Translations under genes and position numbers: made by a program | Origin: Streptomyces sp. NRRL S-337 | GTDB lineage: Bacteria > Actinomycetota > Actinomycetes > Streptomycetales > Streptomycetaceae | Length of the DNA: 21,126 nucleotides | Direction of reading: 5' to 3' | Assembly (NCBI RefSeq): GCF_000720175.1 | Contig: NZ_JOIX01000111.1 | Span: 1 to 21,126, forward strand | Shown here: positions 13,967-21,126 of the stretch, piece by piece | Layout: every line of letters starts with the position of its first letter | Position numbering within the stretch: the stretch's first letter is position 1 | Notes under the pieces: model-generated | The model's database searches: none | Told to the model about the DNA's origin: nothing | Seen by the model: only the letters and a program-made list of their open reading frames with translations

Positions 13967-16414
13967 GTGACGGCAGCCACTGAGCCCATCGGGGCCCTCG
14001 GATCCATCGAAGCGCGGATCGCCGGGGAGCTCGGCGTCAAGGAGCGGCAGGTGAAGGCCGCGGTCGAACTGCTCGACGGTGGCTCGACCGTCCCGTTCAT
14101 CGCGCGCTACCGCAAGGAAGCCACCGAGATGCTCGACGACGCGCAGCTGCGCTCGCTGGAGGAGCGGCTGCGCTACCTGCGGGAGCTGGAGGAGCGGCGC
14201 ACCGCGGTGCTGGAGTCCGTACGGTCCCAGGGCAAGCTGGACGCCGCCCTGGAGGCGCAGATCCGCGGCGCCGACTCCAAGGCCCGGCTGGAGGACATCT
14301 ACCTCCCGTTCAAGCCCAAGCGCCGCACCAAGGCACAGATCGCGCGCGAGGCGGGCCTGGAGCCGCTCGCCGACGGGCTGCTCACCGACCCTTCCGTGGA
14401 GCCGGCCGCGGCCGCCGCGGCGTTCGTGGACCCGGACAAGGGGGTCGCCGATCCGGCGGCCGCCCTGGACGGGGCGCGGGCCATCCTGACCGAGCGGTTC
14501 AGCGAGGACGCGGACCTGATCGGTGAGCTGCGGGAGCGGATGTGGTCGCGCGGCCGGGTGACGGCGAAGGTGCGCGAGGGCAAGGAGGAGGCCGGCGCGA
14601 AGTTCGCCGACTACTTCGACTTCGCCGAGCCGTTCACCGAACTGCCCTCGCACCGGGTGCTGGCGATGTTCCGCGGCGAGAAGGAGGAGGTCCTCGACCT
14701 CACCCTGGAGCCGGAGGACCCGTCGGCGGCCACCGAGGGGCCGAGCTCCTACGAGCGGTCCATCGCCGGGAAGTTCGGGATCGCGGACCGCGGGCGCCCG
14801 GCCGACCGGTGGCTGCTGGACACCGTCCGCTGGGCCTGGCGCACCCGCGTCCAGGTGCATCTGGGCATCGATCTGCGGCTCCGGCTGCGCCAGGCCGCCG
14901 AGGACGAGGCGGTGCGGGTCTTCGCGTCGAACCTGCGCGACCTGCTGCTCGCGGCGCCGGCCGGCACCCGCGCCACGATGGGCCTGGACCCCGGCTTCCG
15001 TACGGGCGTGAAGGTCGCGGTCGTGGACGCCACGGGCAAGGTGGCCGCCACCGACACGATCTACCCGCACGTCCCGCAGCAGAAGTGGGACGCCTCGCTG
15101 GCCACCCTGGCGAGGCTGGCCCGCGAGCACCGGGTCGAGCTGATCGCGATCGGCAACGGCACCGCCTCCCGCGAGACCGACAAGCTGGCGGCCGATCTGA
15201 TCGCGGCACAGCCGGAGCTGAAGCTGACGAAGGTGATGGTGTCCGAGGCCGGCGCCTCGGTCTACTCCGCGTCCGCGTTCGCCTCCCAGGAACTGCCGGA
15301 CCTGGACGTGTCGTTGCGCGGTGCGGTGTCCATCGCCCGCCGCCTGCAGGACCCGCTGGCCGAGCTGGTCAAGATCGACCCGAAGTCGATCGGGGTCGGG
15401 CAGTACCAGCACGACCTGTCCGAGGTGAAGCTGTCGCGCTCGCTGGACGCGGTGGTCGAGGACTGCGTCAACGGCGTCGGCGTGGACGTCAACACCGCCT
15501 CCGCGCCGCTGCTGTCGCGGGTGTCGGGCATCGGTTCCGGTCTGGCCGAGAACATCGTCGCGCACCGCGACGCCAACGGCCCGTTCCGCTCCCGCAAGGC
15601 CCTCAAGGACGTGGCGCGGCTCGGCCCGAAGGCGTACGAGCAGTGCGCGGGCTTCCTGCGGATCCGGGGCGGCGACGACCCGCTGGACGCCTCCAGCGTG
15701 CACCCGGAGGCGTATCCGGTGGTGCGCCGGATGGTGACGTCGGCGGGCACGGAGGTCGGTTCGCTGATCGGCAACACGGCGGTGCTGCGCACCCTGAAGC
15801 CGGCCGAGTTCGTCGACGACTCCTTCGGGCTGCCGACGGTGACCGACATCCTCCAGGAGCTGGAGAAGCCGGGCCGGGACCCGCGTCCGGTGTTCAGGAC
15901 CGCGACCTTCAAGGAGGGCGTGGAGAAGATCGGCGACCTGGAGCCGGGGATGCTCCTGGAAGGTGTGGTGACCAACGTCGCCGCCTTCGGGGCGTTCGTG
16001 GACGTCGGTGTCCACCAGGACGGTCTGGTCCACGTGTCGGCGATGTCGCGGACCTTCGTCAAGGACCCGCGGGACGTGGTGAAGCCGGGCGACATCGTGC
16101 GGGTCAAGGTGCTCGACGTCGACATCCCGCGCAAGCGGATCTCGCTGACGCTGCGTCTGGACGACGAGCCCGGCAAGGGCGCCCCCGCGGCCGGCGGCGA
16201 GCGCCGCGCCGGGGCGGGCGGCGGCCGCGGACCGCGCGACGGCGGCCGGGGCGGCGCGCCCCGGCAACGCCAGGCTGCCGGCGGCCGGCAGGGTGGCGGG
16301 CGGGGCGGTGACCGCCGCGGTGGTGGTGGCCGGGACGCCGGGCCGGCCAACGACGCCATGGCGGACGCGCTGCGCCGGGCCGGGCTGCTGGGCAAGGACG
16401 GCAGCGGCCGCTGA
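13967..16414 (+). CDS. tex: Tex family RNA-binding transcriptional accessory protein
   Basis: This is an 815-residue cytosolic nucleic-acid-binding protein. Tex is known to bind RNA and affect transcription and RNA processing. Domains in order are an N-terminal helical region with [27 protein letters not shown] and [13 protein letters not shown]; a YqgF/RNase-H-like domain near 335-455 ([27 protein letters not shown]); and helix-hairpin-helix motifs near 505-550 ([28 protein letters not shown]). After these come [16 protein letters not shown] and an S1 RNA-binding domain near 660-735 ([31 protein letters not shown]). The last 80 residues are a low-complexity Gly/Arg tail with RGG-like repeats, absent from the short enteric forms, which should add RNA affinity. 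The start is GTG 13967 with CAGGA five bases upstream. A terminator follows directly. No partner genes are linked. Confidence 0.97.
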   Translation: MTAATEPIGALGSIEARIAGELGVKERQVKAAVELLDGGSTVPFIARYRKEATEMLDDAQLRSLEERLRYLRELEERRTAVLESVRSQGKLDAALEAQIRGADSKARLEDIYLPFKPKRRTKAQIAREAGLEPLADGLLTDPSVEPAAAAAAFVDPDKGVADPAAALDGARAILTERFSEDADLIGELRERMWSRGRVTAKVREGKEEAGAKFADYFDFAEPFTELPSHRVLAMFRGEKEEVLDLTLEPEDPSAATEGPSSYERSIAGKFGIADRGRPADRWLLDTVRWAWRTRVQVHLGIDLRLRLRQAAEDEAVRVFASNLRDLLLAAPAGTRATMGLDPGFRTGVKVAVVDATGKVAATDTIYPHVPQQKWDASLATLARLAREHRVELIAIGNGTASRETDKLAADLIAAQPELKLTKVMVSEAGASVYSASAFASQELPDLDVSLRGAVSIARRLQDPLAELVKIDPKSIGVGQYQHDLSEVKLSRSLDAVVEDCVNGVGVDVNTASAPLLSRVSGIGSGLAENIVAHRDANGPFRSRKALKDVARLGPKAYEQCAGFLRIRGGDDPLDASSVHPEAYPVVRRMVTSAGTEVGSLIGNTAVLRTLKPAEFVDDSFGLPTVTDILQELEKPGRDPRPVFRTATFKEGVEKIGDLEPGMLLEGVVTNVAAFGAFVDVGVHQDGLVHVSAMSRTFVKDPRDVVKPGDIVRVKVLDVDIPRKRISLTLRLDDEPGKGAPAAGGERRAGAGGGRGPRDGGRGGAPRQRQAAGGRQGGGRGGDRRGGGGRDAGPANDAMADALRRAGLLGKDGSGR

Positions 16415-16434
16415 CCGGATCGCCGGATCGTACG

Positions 16435-16466
16435 GGCCCCGGGGAGTCCTCCGACACCCCGGGGCC
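16435..16466 (+). terminator. Terminator hairpin of tex
   Basis: Arms GGCCCCGGGG and CCCCGGGGCC (10 bp, perfect) surround a 12-base loop, starting 20 bp after the tex stop. It insulates tex from the exporter leader region that follows. Confidence 0.75.
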
Positions 16467-16518
16467 TCGGTCCGAGTGCACCGCCGTAATTGCCTGGACG
16501 GGCCCGGCAGGCCGCCGT

Positions 16519-16524
16519 TAGTCT
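16519..16524 (+). promoter_or_regulatory. -10 hexamer of the exporter leader transcript
   Basis: TAGTCT is followed by seven bases and the ATG (16532) of a nine-codon ORF, so the leader RNA would begin at or next to that start codon. The upstream TAATTG (16487-16492) is the only AT-rich patch. It lies too far for a standard -35 but could be an activator site. Confidence 0.6.
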
Positions 16525-16531
16525 GCGCCCC

Positions 16532-16561
16532 ATGTCCAGCCCCGAGGCGTCAAGACGCTAG
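16532..16561 (+). CDS. Nine-residue leader peptide MSSPEASRR upstream of the exporter
   Basis: A short ORF, ATG to TAG, encodes MSSPEASRR. It has no ribosome binding site but a TAnnnT hexamer seven bases upstream, so it is probably read leaderless. Its TAG overlaps the first base of an intrinsic terminator stem (16560-16584) and it lies 246 bp before the exporter start. Leader peptides of this size precede several inducible chloramphenicol exporters and acetyltransferases, where the drug stalls the ribosome on the leader. Chloramphenicol is known to stall best when Ala, Ser or Thr is the penultimate nascent residue, and this peptide offers Ser2, Ser3, Ala6 and Ser7. The role as attenuator is inferred from position and structure. 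Confidence 0.6.
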   Translation: MSSPEASRR

Positions 16562-16584
16562 CCACCGGCCGTCCGGTGGCTTTT
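16560..16584 (+). terminator. Intrinsic terminator inside the exporter leader (attenuator)
   Basis: A 9 bp stem (AGCCACCGG with CCGGTGGCT) around the loop CCGT runs into TTTT (16581-16584). T-tracts are rare in this genome, so this is the clearest intrinsic terminator in the window. Because it starts on the stop codon of the nine-codon ORF, a ribosome at or near that stop would cover the 5' arm. The 5' arm text GCCACCGG recurs at 16644-16651. Confidence 0.75.
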
Positions 16585-16806
16585 CGCGTTGCCTCTCCGG
16601 CCCGGCATTGCGCCGTCGTGCCGTTACTCCCCTGTGCTCCGCCGCCACCGGATCGTCGTCGCCCGCCGTGCGCGCCGTCGCGCGCACGGCCTCGCCGTCT
16701 GACGTCCTGTCAAGATCCGTGCCAGAACCCTCAGGTGCCCGAGCTTTTCGCCGCGCCCCTGTGAGGTGACGCACGTCGATCCACACCGTGGTTGCGGAGT
16801 GTCGCT
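16585..16806 (+). promoter_or_regulatory. Long structured 5' leader of the exporter gene
   Basis: This 222 bp stretch separates the leader terminator from the exporter GTG. It contains a perfect 11 bp hairpin at 16665-16690 (GCCGTGCGCGC, loop CGTC, then the complement) and the octamer GCCACCGG at 16644, which could compete for the terminator's 3' arm. GGAG at the end serves as ribosome binding site. Open frames here are Cys-, Arg- and Pro-rich, and I do not regard them as genes. Confidence 0.5.
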
Positions 16807-18015
16807 GTGCCCTTCTTCCTCCATCTGCTCGGACTCGCCGTCTTCGCGCAAGGCACCTCCGAGTTCATGCTGTCCGGTCTGCTGCCGGACATCGCCGCCG
16901 ATCTGCACGTCCCGCTGTCCGCAGCGGGATTGCTGACCTCGGCGTTCGCCGTCGGAATGATCGTCGGGGCGCCCCTGATGGCGCTGCTCGCCCGGCGCTG
17001 GCCGCGCCGCCGGGCGCTGCTGGCGTTCCTGGTCACGTTCCTGCTGGTCCATGTGGCGGGCGCGGTCACTACCAGCTTCCCGGTGCTGCTGGCCACCCGG
17101 GTCGTCGCGGCCCTGGCCAACGCCGGGTTCCTCGCCGTGGCCCTGACCACCGCGACCTCCGTGGTCGCCCCGGACGCCAAGGGCCGGGCCACCTCCGTGC
17201 TGCTCGGCGGCACCACCCTGGCCTGTGTCGCGGGCGTGCCCGCCGGTGCGCTGCTCGGTGCGGCGTGGGGATGGCGCTCGGCGTTCTGGGCGGTCGCCGC
17301 GGTGTCGGTGCCGGCCGTGGCGGCGATCGTCCGGTCGGTGCCGGCCGGTGGCGGCCGTGCCGCGGACGGCGACGCGGTGCGGGCGCGGGGCGAGCTGCGG
17401 ACGCTGCGCTCACCGCGACTGCTGCTGATCCTGCTCCTGGGCGCGCTGGTGAACGGCGCGACCTTCTGCACCTTCACCTATCTCGCGCCGCTGGTCACCG
17501 ATGTCGCCGGGATCGGCACCGGCTGGGTGCCTGCCGTACTGGCGCTCTTCGGCCTGGGCTCGTTCGCCGGCGTGCGGGCCGGCGGGCGGCTGGCCGACAC
17601 CCGTCCGGTGCCGCTGCTGCTGGCCGGCGGGGCGGCGCTGCTCGCCGGGTGGGGCCTGCTGGCGCTGATGGCCGGCAGCCCGGTGGCGGCCGTGCTGCTC
17701 GTCCCCGCCATGGGGGCGCTGTCGTTCGGGGTCGGCTCCACCCTGGTCGCGCAGGCGCTCTACGCGGCGACCGGGGCGCCGACCCTGGCCGGCGGGTTCG
17801 CCACCGCGGCGCTCAACGTGGGCGCCGCGCTGGGCCCGTGGCTCGGCGGCGCCGCCCTCGCCGCCGGTTTCGGCTACCGGGCGCCGGTAGGGGTCAGCGT
17901 CCTGCTCATGGCGCTCGCCCTGGCGGTGGGCGGAGCGGCCCTCGCCGCGTCCCGCCGGCTCACCCCGCCCCGGCGTGCCCCCGGATGCGTTCCAGTTCCG
18001 CCGCGACGTCGGTGA
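16807..18015 (+). CDS. Cmx/CmrA (CmlR)-type MFS drug exporter, probable chloramphenicol efflux
   Basis: This 402-residue 12-helix major facilitator transporter would export drugs by proton antiport. The N-terminus (LHLLGLAVFAQGTSEFMLSG, then LLPDIAADLHVPLSAAGLL) closely recalls the Streptomyces and Corynebacterium chloramphenicol exporters CmlR and Cmx. So do the loop 2-3 motif ARRWPRRRALL and the helix-5 segment ATSVLLGGTTLACVAGVPAGALLG. GTG 16807 is chosen because GGAG lies seven bases upstream; TTG 16792 is in frame but overlaps that site. Expression is probably controlled by the leader ORF and terminator upstream. The last 18 codons (after RRLTPP) overlap the convergent FUSC gene and show looser third-position usage, suggesting a late extension of the reading frame. 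The drug specificity is inferred from similarity only. Confidence 0.92.
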   Translation: MPFFLHLLGLAVFAQGTSEFMLSGLLPDIAADLHVPLSAAGLLTSAFAVGMIVGAPLMALLARRWPRRRALLAFLVTFLLVHVAGAVTTSFPVLLATRVVAALANAGFLAVALTTATSVVAPDAKGRATSVLLGGTTLACVAGVPAGALLGAAWGWRSAFWAVAAVSVPAVAAIVRSVPAGGGRAADGDAVRARGELRTLRSPRLLLILLLGALVNGATFCTFTYLAPLVTDVAGIGTGWVPAVLALFGLGSFAGVRAGGRLADTRPVPLLLAGGAALLAGWGLLALMAGSPVAAVLLVPAMGALSFGVGSTLVAQALYAATGAPTLAGGFATAALNVGAALGPWLGGAALAAGFGYRAPVGVSVLLMALALAVGGAALAASRRLTPPRRAPGCVPVPPRRR

Positions 18016-19900
18016 GCGTGGCGCAGTCCGGGTCGGCCCGCAGCTCGACGTCCGGCAAGCCGGTGCCGGGCCGGCGCCCCGGATCCTCCAGCGCGTCGGC
18101 CATCGCCAGGAGCGCCCGGCACAGCCGCTCGGCCTCCTCGGTGCCCGGGCGCCGGGCGCCGTGGTCGAGACGTACCGCGCAGGCCGTCGCGGCGTCCACG
18201 ATGCGTTCGGCGGCGGTGACCACGGCCGGCCAGTCGGGGTTGCGGTCGCGGGCGGCCAGGAGCTCGGCGGCGGCCGTCTCCGCGGCCGCCCGGGCCTCCC
18301 CGAGCGCCCGGTACGCGGCCCGGCGGAGCGCCAGCCGCTCCGCGGGATCGGTACCGGGCCGGGCCTCAAGGACGTGCCGCAGGAAGCGTTCGGTGGCCCG
18401 CAGCGCCGCGGTGACCCGCAGCCCGACCCGGCGGCGCGGGTCCGCGAGCCGCGGCAGATGCCCCACCACGAGCACGATGCCGCAGGCGATGGAGGTGTCG
18501 ACGATCCGCTCGGCGGCGGCCTCCCGGGCACCGCTGACGTACACGAACGACAGCACCATGAGGGTGATCGCCACGGTCTGCAGCGCGAAGTGCCGGGTGG
18601 CGAACGGCAGCAGCGCCCCGCCCACCCCCGCCACCAGGGCGGGCCACCACTCCCCCGTCAGCAGCAGACCGGCCCCGGCGAAGACCAGCACCCCGGCGAC
18701 GGTGCCGGCGAAGCGGTTGACGGTGCGGGAGAACAGCGGGCCCAGGTCCGGCTTGACCAGGAAGGTGGCGGTGGCCGGCAGCCAGTACCAGTGGTCCGCC
18801 CGCAGCAGCAGCGCCACCGCCGCACTCGCCGCGATGCAGAGCGCGACCCGCAGGCCGTAGTCCCGCCCGGCCGGTCCGAGGAGTTCGTGCCCGCGCCGCG
18901 CCGGTTCCGGCCGCCCCGGCCGTGGCCGGGACCGGGTCAGCGGCTCGCTGCGGGCGAATGCCACCGCCGCGTCCAGCAGCGCCTGGTCGAAGGCGCCGCG
19001 ACCGGGCGTGCTGGTCTCCGGGGCGGACAGCCGGCCCGGCGGCCGCCCGGTGCGCAGCGCGGCGGCGAACCGGCGGGGGCTGTCGGCGACCCGGGCCGGC
19101 AGCGGGCGGGCCTCCCACAGCAGCGCGACGCTGGCCTCGCACAACGCGGTGGCCGCGGCGAACCGTTCGGCCAGCAGGAGTTCGTCCGGGTCGGCCGGAC
19201 GGCGCAGCAACCGGTCCGTCAGCAGCCGCAGCCGCAGCGCCTCGTCGGCGCGGTCCAGTGCGGCGGTGAGCCGGCGCCGGGCGGGCTCCGCACCGGGCCC
19301 GCCGGCCGCGCCCAGGGCGTCGGCCAGCGCGTCGAAGACCGTGGCGACCGCGGCCCGCTCACCGCCGAGCGCACCGCCCACCGGTCGCGGCGGGCGCAGC
19401 ACCAGCCGCAGCAGGAGCAGCCACAGGCAGCCGGCGAGCAGGGTCAGGGCCTTGGCCCACGGTGCGCCGGGCAGCGGCATCCCGGCGCCCAGGACCGTGG
19501 TGGCCAGCATCTGCATCCCGGCGTTCGAGCGGACCGGACCGGCGACGCTGCCCGCACCGGAGACGAAACCGACCACGAACAGTGCCGGTACGACCCACCA
19601 GCCCGCGTCCACGGCCCGCAGCGAGGCACCGACCAGCATCCCGAGCGCCGAGGCCAGCGCGGGCAGGCCGATGTGCACGACGCCGGTCCGGCGGGTGCCG
19701 GGGCGGTCGTTGACGCCGGCCAGCATGGAACCGAGCGCGGCGAGCACACCGGGCGCCGGGCGGCCGGTGGCGATGCCCGCGCCGAGCAGCGGCCCGGCAC
19801 AGAGCGCACCGCGGGCGACGGCGGCCCAGGGCACGGGCAGCCGCTGCCAGCGGAACGGGTGGGCGAGCCAGGCGGGCACGGCGCGCGGCGCGCGGAGCAT
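17960..19900 (-). CDS. FUSC family membrane protein (aromatic acid exporter-like)
   Basis: This 646-residue membrane protein has two hydrophobic blocks of about 5-6 helices. The first is at 25-170 (ALCAGPLLGAGIATG, PALASALGMLVGASL, WVVPALFVVGFVSG), then a long helical cytosolic region (175-350), then a second block at 355-480. The second block contains YGLRVALCIAASAAVALLL, HWYWLPATATFLVKPDLGPLFSRTVNRFAGTVAG and FALQTVAITLMVLSFV. The motif from YWLPATA to TVNRFAGTVAG is the hallmark of the fusaric-acid-resistance/YccS family, so efflux of aromatic acids or another small solute is likely but unproven. A C-terminal soluble helical domain follows (500-646). ATG 19900 has AAGGAG four bases upstream, and a TAGGCT hexamer at 19980-19975 is a possible -10. 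Its 3' end overlaps the exporter gene by 56 bp. Confidence 0.92.
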   Translation of the reverse strand: MLRAPRAVPAWLAHPFRWQRLPVPWAAVARGALCAGPLLGAGIATGRPAPGVLAALGSMLAGVNDRPGTRRTGVVHIGLPALASALGMLVGASLRAVDAGWWVVPALFVVGFVSGAGSVAGPVRSNAGMQMLATTVLGAGMPLPGAPWAKALTLLAGCLWLLLLRLVLRPPRPVGGALGGERAAVATVFDALADALGAAGGPGAEPARRRLTAALDRADEALRLRLLTDRLLRRPADPDELLLAERFAAATALCEASVALLWEARPLPARVADSPRRFAAALRTGRPPGRLSAPETSTPGRGAFDQALLDAAVAFARSEPLTRSRPRPGRPEPARRGHELLGPAGRDYGLRVALCIAASAAVALLLRADHWYWLPATATFLVKPDLGPLFSRTVNRFAGTVAGVLVFAGAGLLLTGEWWPALVAGVGGALLPFATRHFALQTVAITLMVLSFVYVSGAREAAAERIVDTSIACGIVLVVGHLPRLADPRRRVGLRVTAALRATERFLRHVLEARPGTDPAERLALRRAAYRALGEARAAAETAAAELLAARDRNPDWPAVVTAAERIVDAATACAVRLDHGARRPGTEEAERLCRALLAMADALEDPGRRPGTGLPDVELRADPDCATLTDVAAELERIRGHAGAG

Positions 19901-20033
19901 GGGTCTCCTTGGTCGACGGCTTACGGACGGCGGGCGGATCCGAGGGGCGACATCGGCCGACGGGTGCTGCTCCCAGCCTAAGGTCCCGGTTTGTCCGCAC
20001 CGCTGCCGGAGGGTTACCGCAAGATCACCAATG

Positions 20034-20052
20034 GCGGAAGTCCGGCTTCCGC
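20034..20052. repeat. Inverted repeat in the divergent FUSC/oxidase intergenic region
   Basis: GCGGAAG and CTTCCGC pair perfectly around TCCGG. It is about 50 bp upstream of the oxidase -10 and 134 bp from the FUSC start. It could be an operator for a dimeric repressor or an RNA hairpin. Confidence 0.4.
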
Positions 20053-20102
20053 GGCGACGGCCGGGTGCCGCGCCGGAGGGGACACCTCGTGGGGCTTCCC
20101 CC

Positions 20103-20108
20103 TAGCAT
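20103..20108 (+). promoter_or_regulatory. -10 hexamer for a leaderless oxidase transcript
   Basis: TAGCAT, then six bases, then ATG at 20115, and no ribosome binding site. The spacing is identical to the crotonase and SCO6745-like genes. Confidence 0.65.
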
Positions 20109-20114
20109 CCCGCC

Positions 20115-21116
20115 ATGGCGATCGACACGGGCACGGACGAGGTGTGGGTGGTCGGCGGTGGCGTCATCGGGCTGACGTCGGCGGTGGCGCTGGCGGAGGA
20201 CGGCCACCGGGTGCGGGTGGTGAGCCGGGACGCGGCGGACGCGACGACCTCCGCGGTGGCCGGCGGGCTCTGCTGGCCGTACCGCATCCGGCCCTACGAG
20301 CGGGCGGTGGCCTGGTCCGTACGGTCCTTGGAGGTGCTGTCCGGTCTGGCGCGGCGGCCGGAGGAGACCGGCGCCCGGCTGGTGGCGGGCACCCTGGCGG
20401 CCGCCGCGCCGGGCGACGACGACGGACTCTCCGCCTGGTACGAGGCCGTTCCCGGGCTGCGGCCGGCCCGCCCGGACGAGCTCCCCGGGGGCACCGCGGT
20501 GGGGTGGCGGGCGCGTACCCCGCTGGTGGACATGCCGGCCCATCTGCGCTATCTGGAGCGGCGGCTGACCGCGGCCGGCGGCACGCTGGAACGCCGTGCG
20601 CTGTCCTCCCTGGAGGAGGCCGGGCGGGCCGCCGGGGTGGTGGTGAACTGCTCCGGCCTGGGCGCACGTGAGCTCGTCCCGGATCCTCAAGTCCAGCCGG
20701 TGCAGGGGCAGTTGGTCATCGTCGCGAATCCGGGGGTGCGGGAGTGGTTCGTGGCCGCGGACGGCGGCGCGACGGACACCACCTACCTGCTGCCGCAGCC
20801 GTACGGGCTGGTGCTCGGCGGTACGGCCCGCGAGGGCGCCTGGTCGAGGGAGCCGGATCCGGCGGTGGCGGAGGCGATCGTGGCACGCTGCGCCGAGCCC
20901 TTCCCCGAGGTGGCACGGGCCCGGGTCCTGGCGCACAGGGTGGGCCTGCGCCCGGCGCGCCCCGCGGTGCGTCTGGAGGCGGAGCGCTTGCCGGGCGGCA
21001 CCTGGTGCGTCCACAACTACGGGCACGGGGGCGCGGGGGTGACCGTGGCGTGGGGGTGCGCCGACGAAGTGGTGGGGTGGGTGCGGAGAGTTCTGGGTGG
21101 GGAGGGGCGGGAGTAG
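20115..21116 (+). CDS. FAD-dependent D-amino-acid oxidase-like protein
   Basis: This is a 333-residue flavoprotein of the DAO family, which oxidises D-amino acids to 2-oxo acids with release of ammonia and hydrogen peroxide. The FAD-binding dinucleotide fold is VWVVGGGVIGLTSAVALAEDG (about 10-30) with VRVVSRD after it. SAVAGGLCWPYR lies near the flavin, and VVVNCSGLGARELV and VQPVQGQLVIV are typical middle motifs. TYLLPQPYGLVLGGTA supplies the active-site tyrosine region. HRVGLRPARPAVRLE carries the substrate-carboxylate Arg, and VHNYGHGGAGVTVAWG closes the FAD site. Length matches the usual 320-345. There is no obvious peroxisomal-type or secretion signal. The start ATG is set by a -10 hexamer six bases upstream. 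It is divergent from the FUSC gene. Substrate side-chain preference cannot be told. Confidence 0.93.
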   Translation: MAIDTGTDEVWVVGGGVIGLTSAVALAEDGHRVRVVSRDAADATTSAVAGGLCWPYRIRPYERAVAWSVRSLEVLSGLARRPEETGARLVAGTLAAAAPGDDDGLSAWYEAVPGLRPARPDELPGGTAVGWRARTPLVDMPAHLRYLERRLTAAGGTLERRALSSLEEAGRAAGVVVNCSGLGARELVPDPQVQPVQGQLVIVANPGVREWFVAADGGATDTTYLLPQPYGLVLGGTAREGAWSREPDPAVAEAIVARCAEPFPEVARARVLAHRVGLRPARPAVRLEAERLPGGTWCVHNYGHGGAGVTVAWGCADEVVGWVRRVLGGEGRE

Positions 21117-21126
21117 GCGGTTGGGG

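Noticed and set aside
13934..16267. Minus-strand open frame of 777 codons opposite tex
   Set aside because: The tex protein on the plus strand has all family domains; the antisense frame is Arg/His/Gln/Val-rich with no motif.
16576..16764. 62-codon frame in the exporter leader
   Set aside because: Starts inside the terminator stem, has no ribosome binding site, and is rich in Cys, Pro and Arg without genus-like codon usage.
19991..20110. Protein-like frame from TTG (SAPLPEGYRKITNGG) with AAGG seven bases upstream
   Set aside because: It has no stop before the oxidase gene and continues as an out-of-frame shadow of it. It could be a remnant but cannot be supported as a gene.

Overview
The window is high-GC DNA with the codon usage, gene density and start/stop overlaps of a Streptomyces-type actinomycete chromosome. 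Supporting signs are GTG starts, a Streptomyces-like initiator tRNA, leaderless promoters of the TAnnnT type and several families typical of that genus. Nothing in it looks like an integrated element: I see no transposase, integrase, CRISPR array or phage gene.

Region 1 (1-6563, all minus strand) is one tightly packed operon read right to left. It encodes a 604-residue membrane CDP-alcohol phosphotransferase with extra N- and C-terminal regions, a LicC/IPCT-like nucleotidyltransferase, a glycerol-1-phosphate-dehydrogenase-like enzyme, a second short CDP-alcohol phosphotransferase, a GT2 glycosyltransferase, and an ABC-2 permease with its ATPase (cut by the window edge). Junctions overlap by 4, 13 and 23 bp, then there are gaps of 14 and 69 bp, then an 8 bp overlap. 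The set reads as a complete route: reduce a ketose phosphate to a polyol phosphate, activate it with a nucleotide, transfer it to an alcohol acceptor in the membrane, glycosylate, and export. The product is not identifiable from sequence. A phosphopolyol-containing envelope glycan or lipid is the best inference.

Region 2 (6564-8629) has a 559 bp non-coding stretch, then type-1 isopentenyl-diphosphate isomerase (idi, plus), which overlaps tail-to-tail with an RsbW-like ATP-binding protein (minus). After that comes an initiator tRNA-Met (minus) with a recognisable promoter and a perfect 17 bp hairpin behind it.

Region 3 (8630-13830) holds an ABC-F ATPase (minus) divergent from a crotonase-fold protein that lacks both usual catalytic glutamates. 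Next are a DJ-1/PfpI enzyme and a GlxA-type AraC regulator carrying a related DJ-1 domain (both minus), and then a SCO6745-like protein (plus).

Region 4 (13967-21126) holds the Tex RNA-binding protein with an RGG-rich tail and a Cmx/CmrA-type drug exporter. The exporter is preceded by a leaderless nine-codon leader ORF and an intrinsic terminator, a likely ribosome-mediated attenuator. The exporter overlaps tail-to-tail with a FUSC-family membrane protein (minus), and a D-amino-acid-oxidase-like flavoprotein (plus) follows.

The strongest points for a second look are the operon in region 1 (including a probable CTG start and a missing catalytic Asp), the attenuator before the exporter, and a repeated leaderless-promoter layout (TAnnnT, six bases, ATG) in front of three separate genes.
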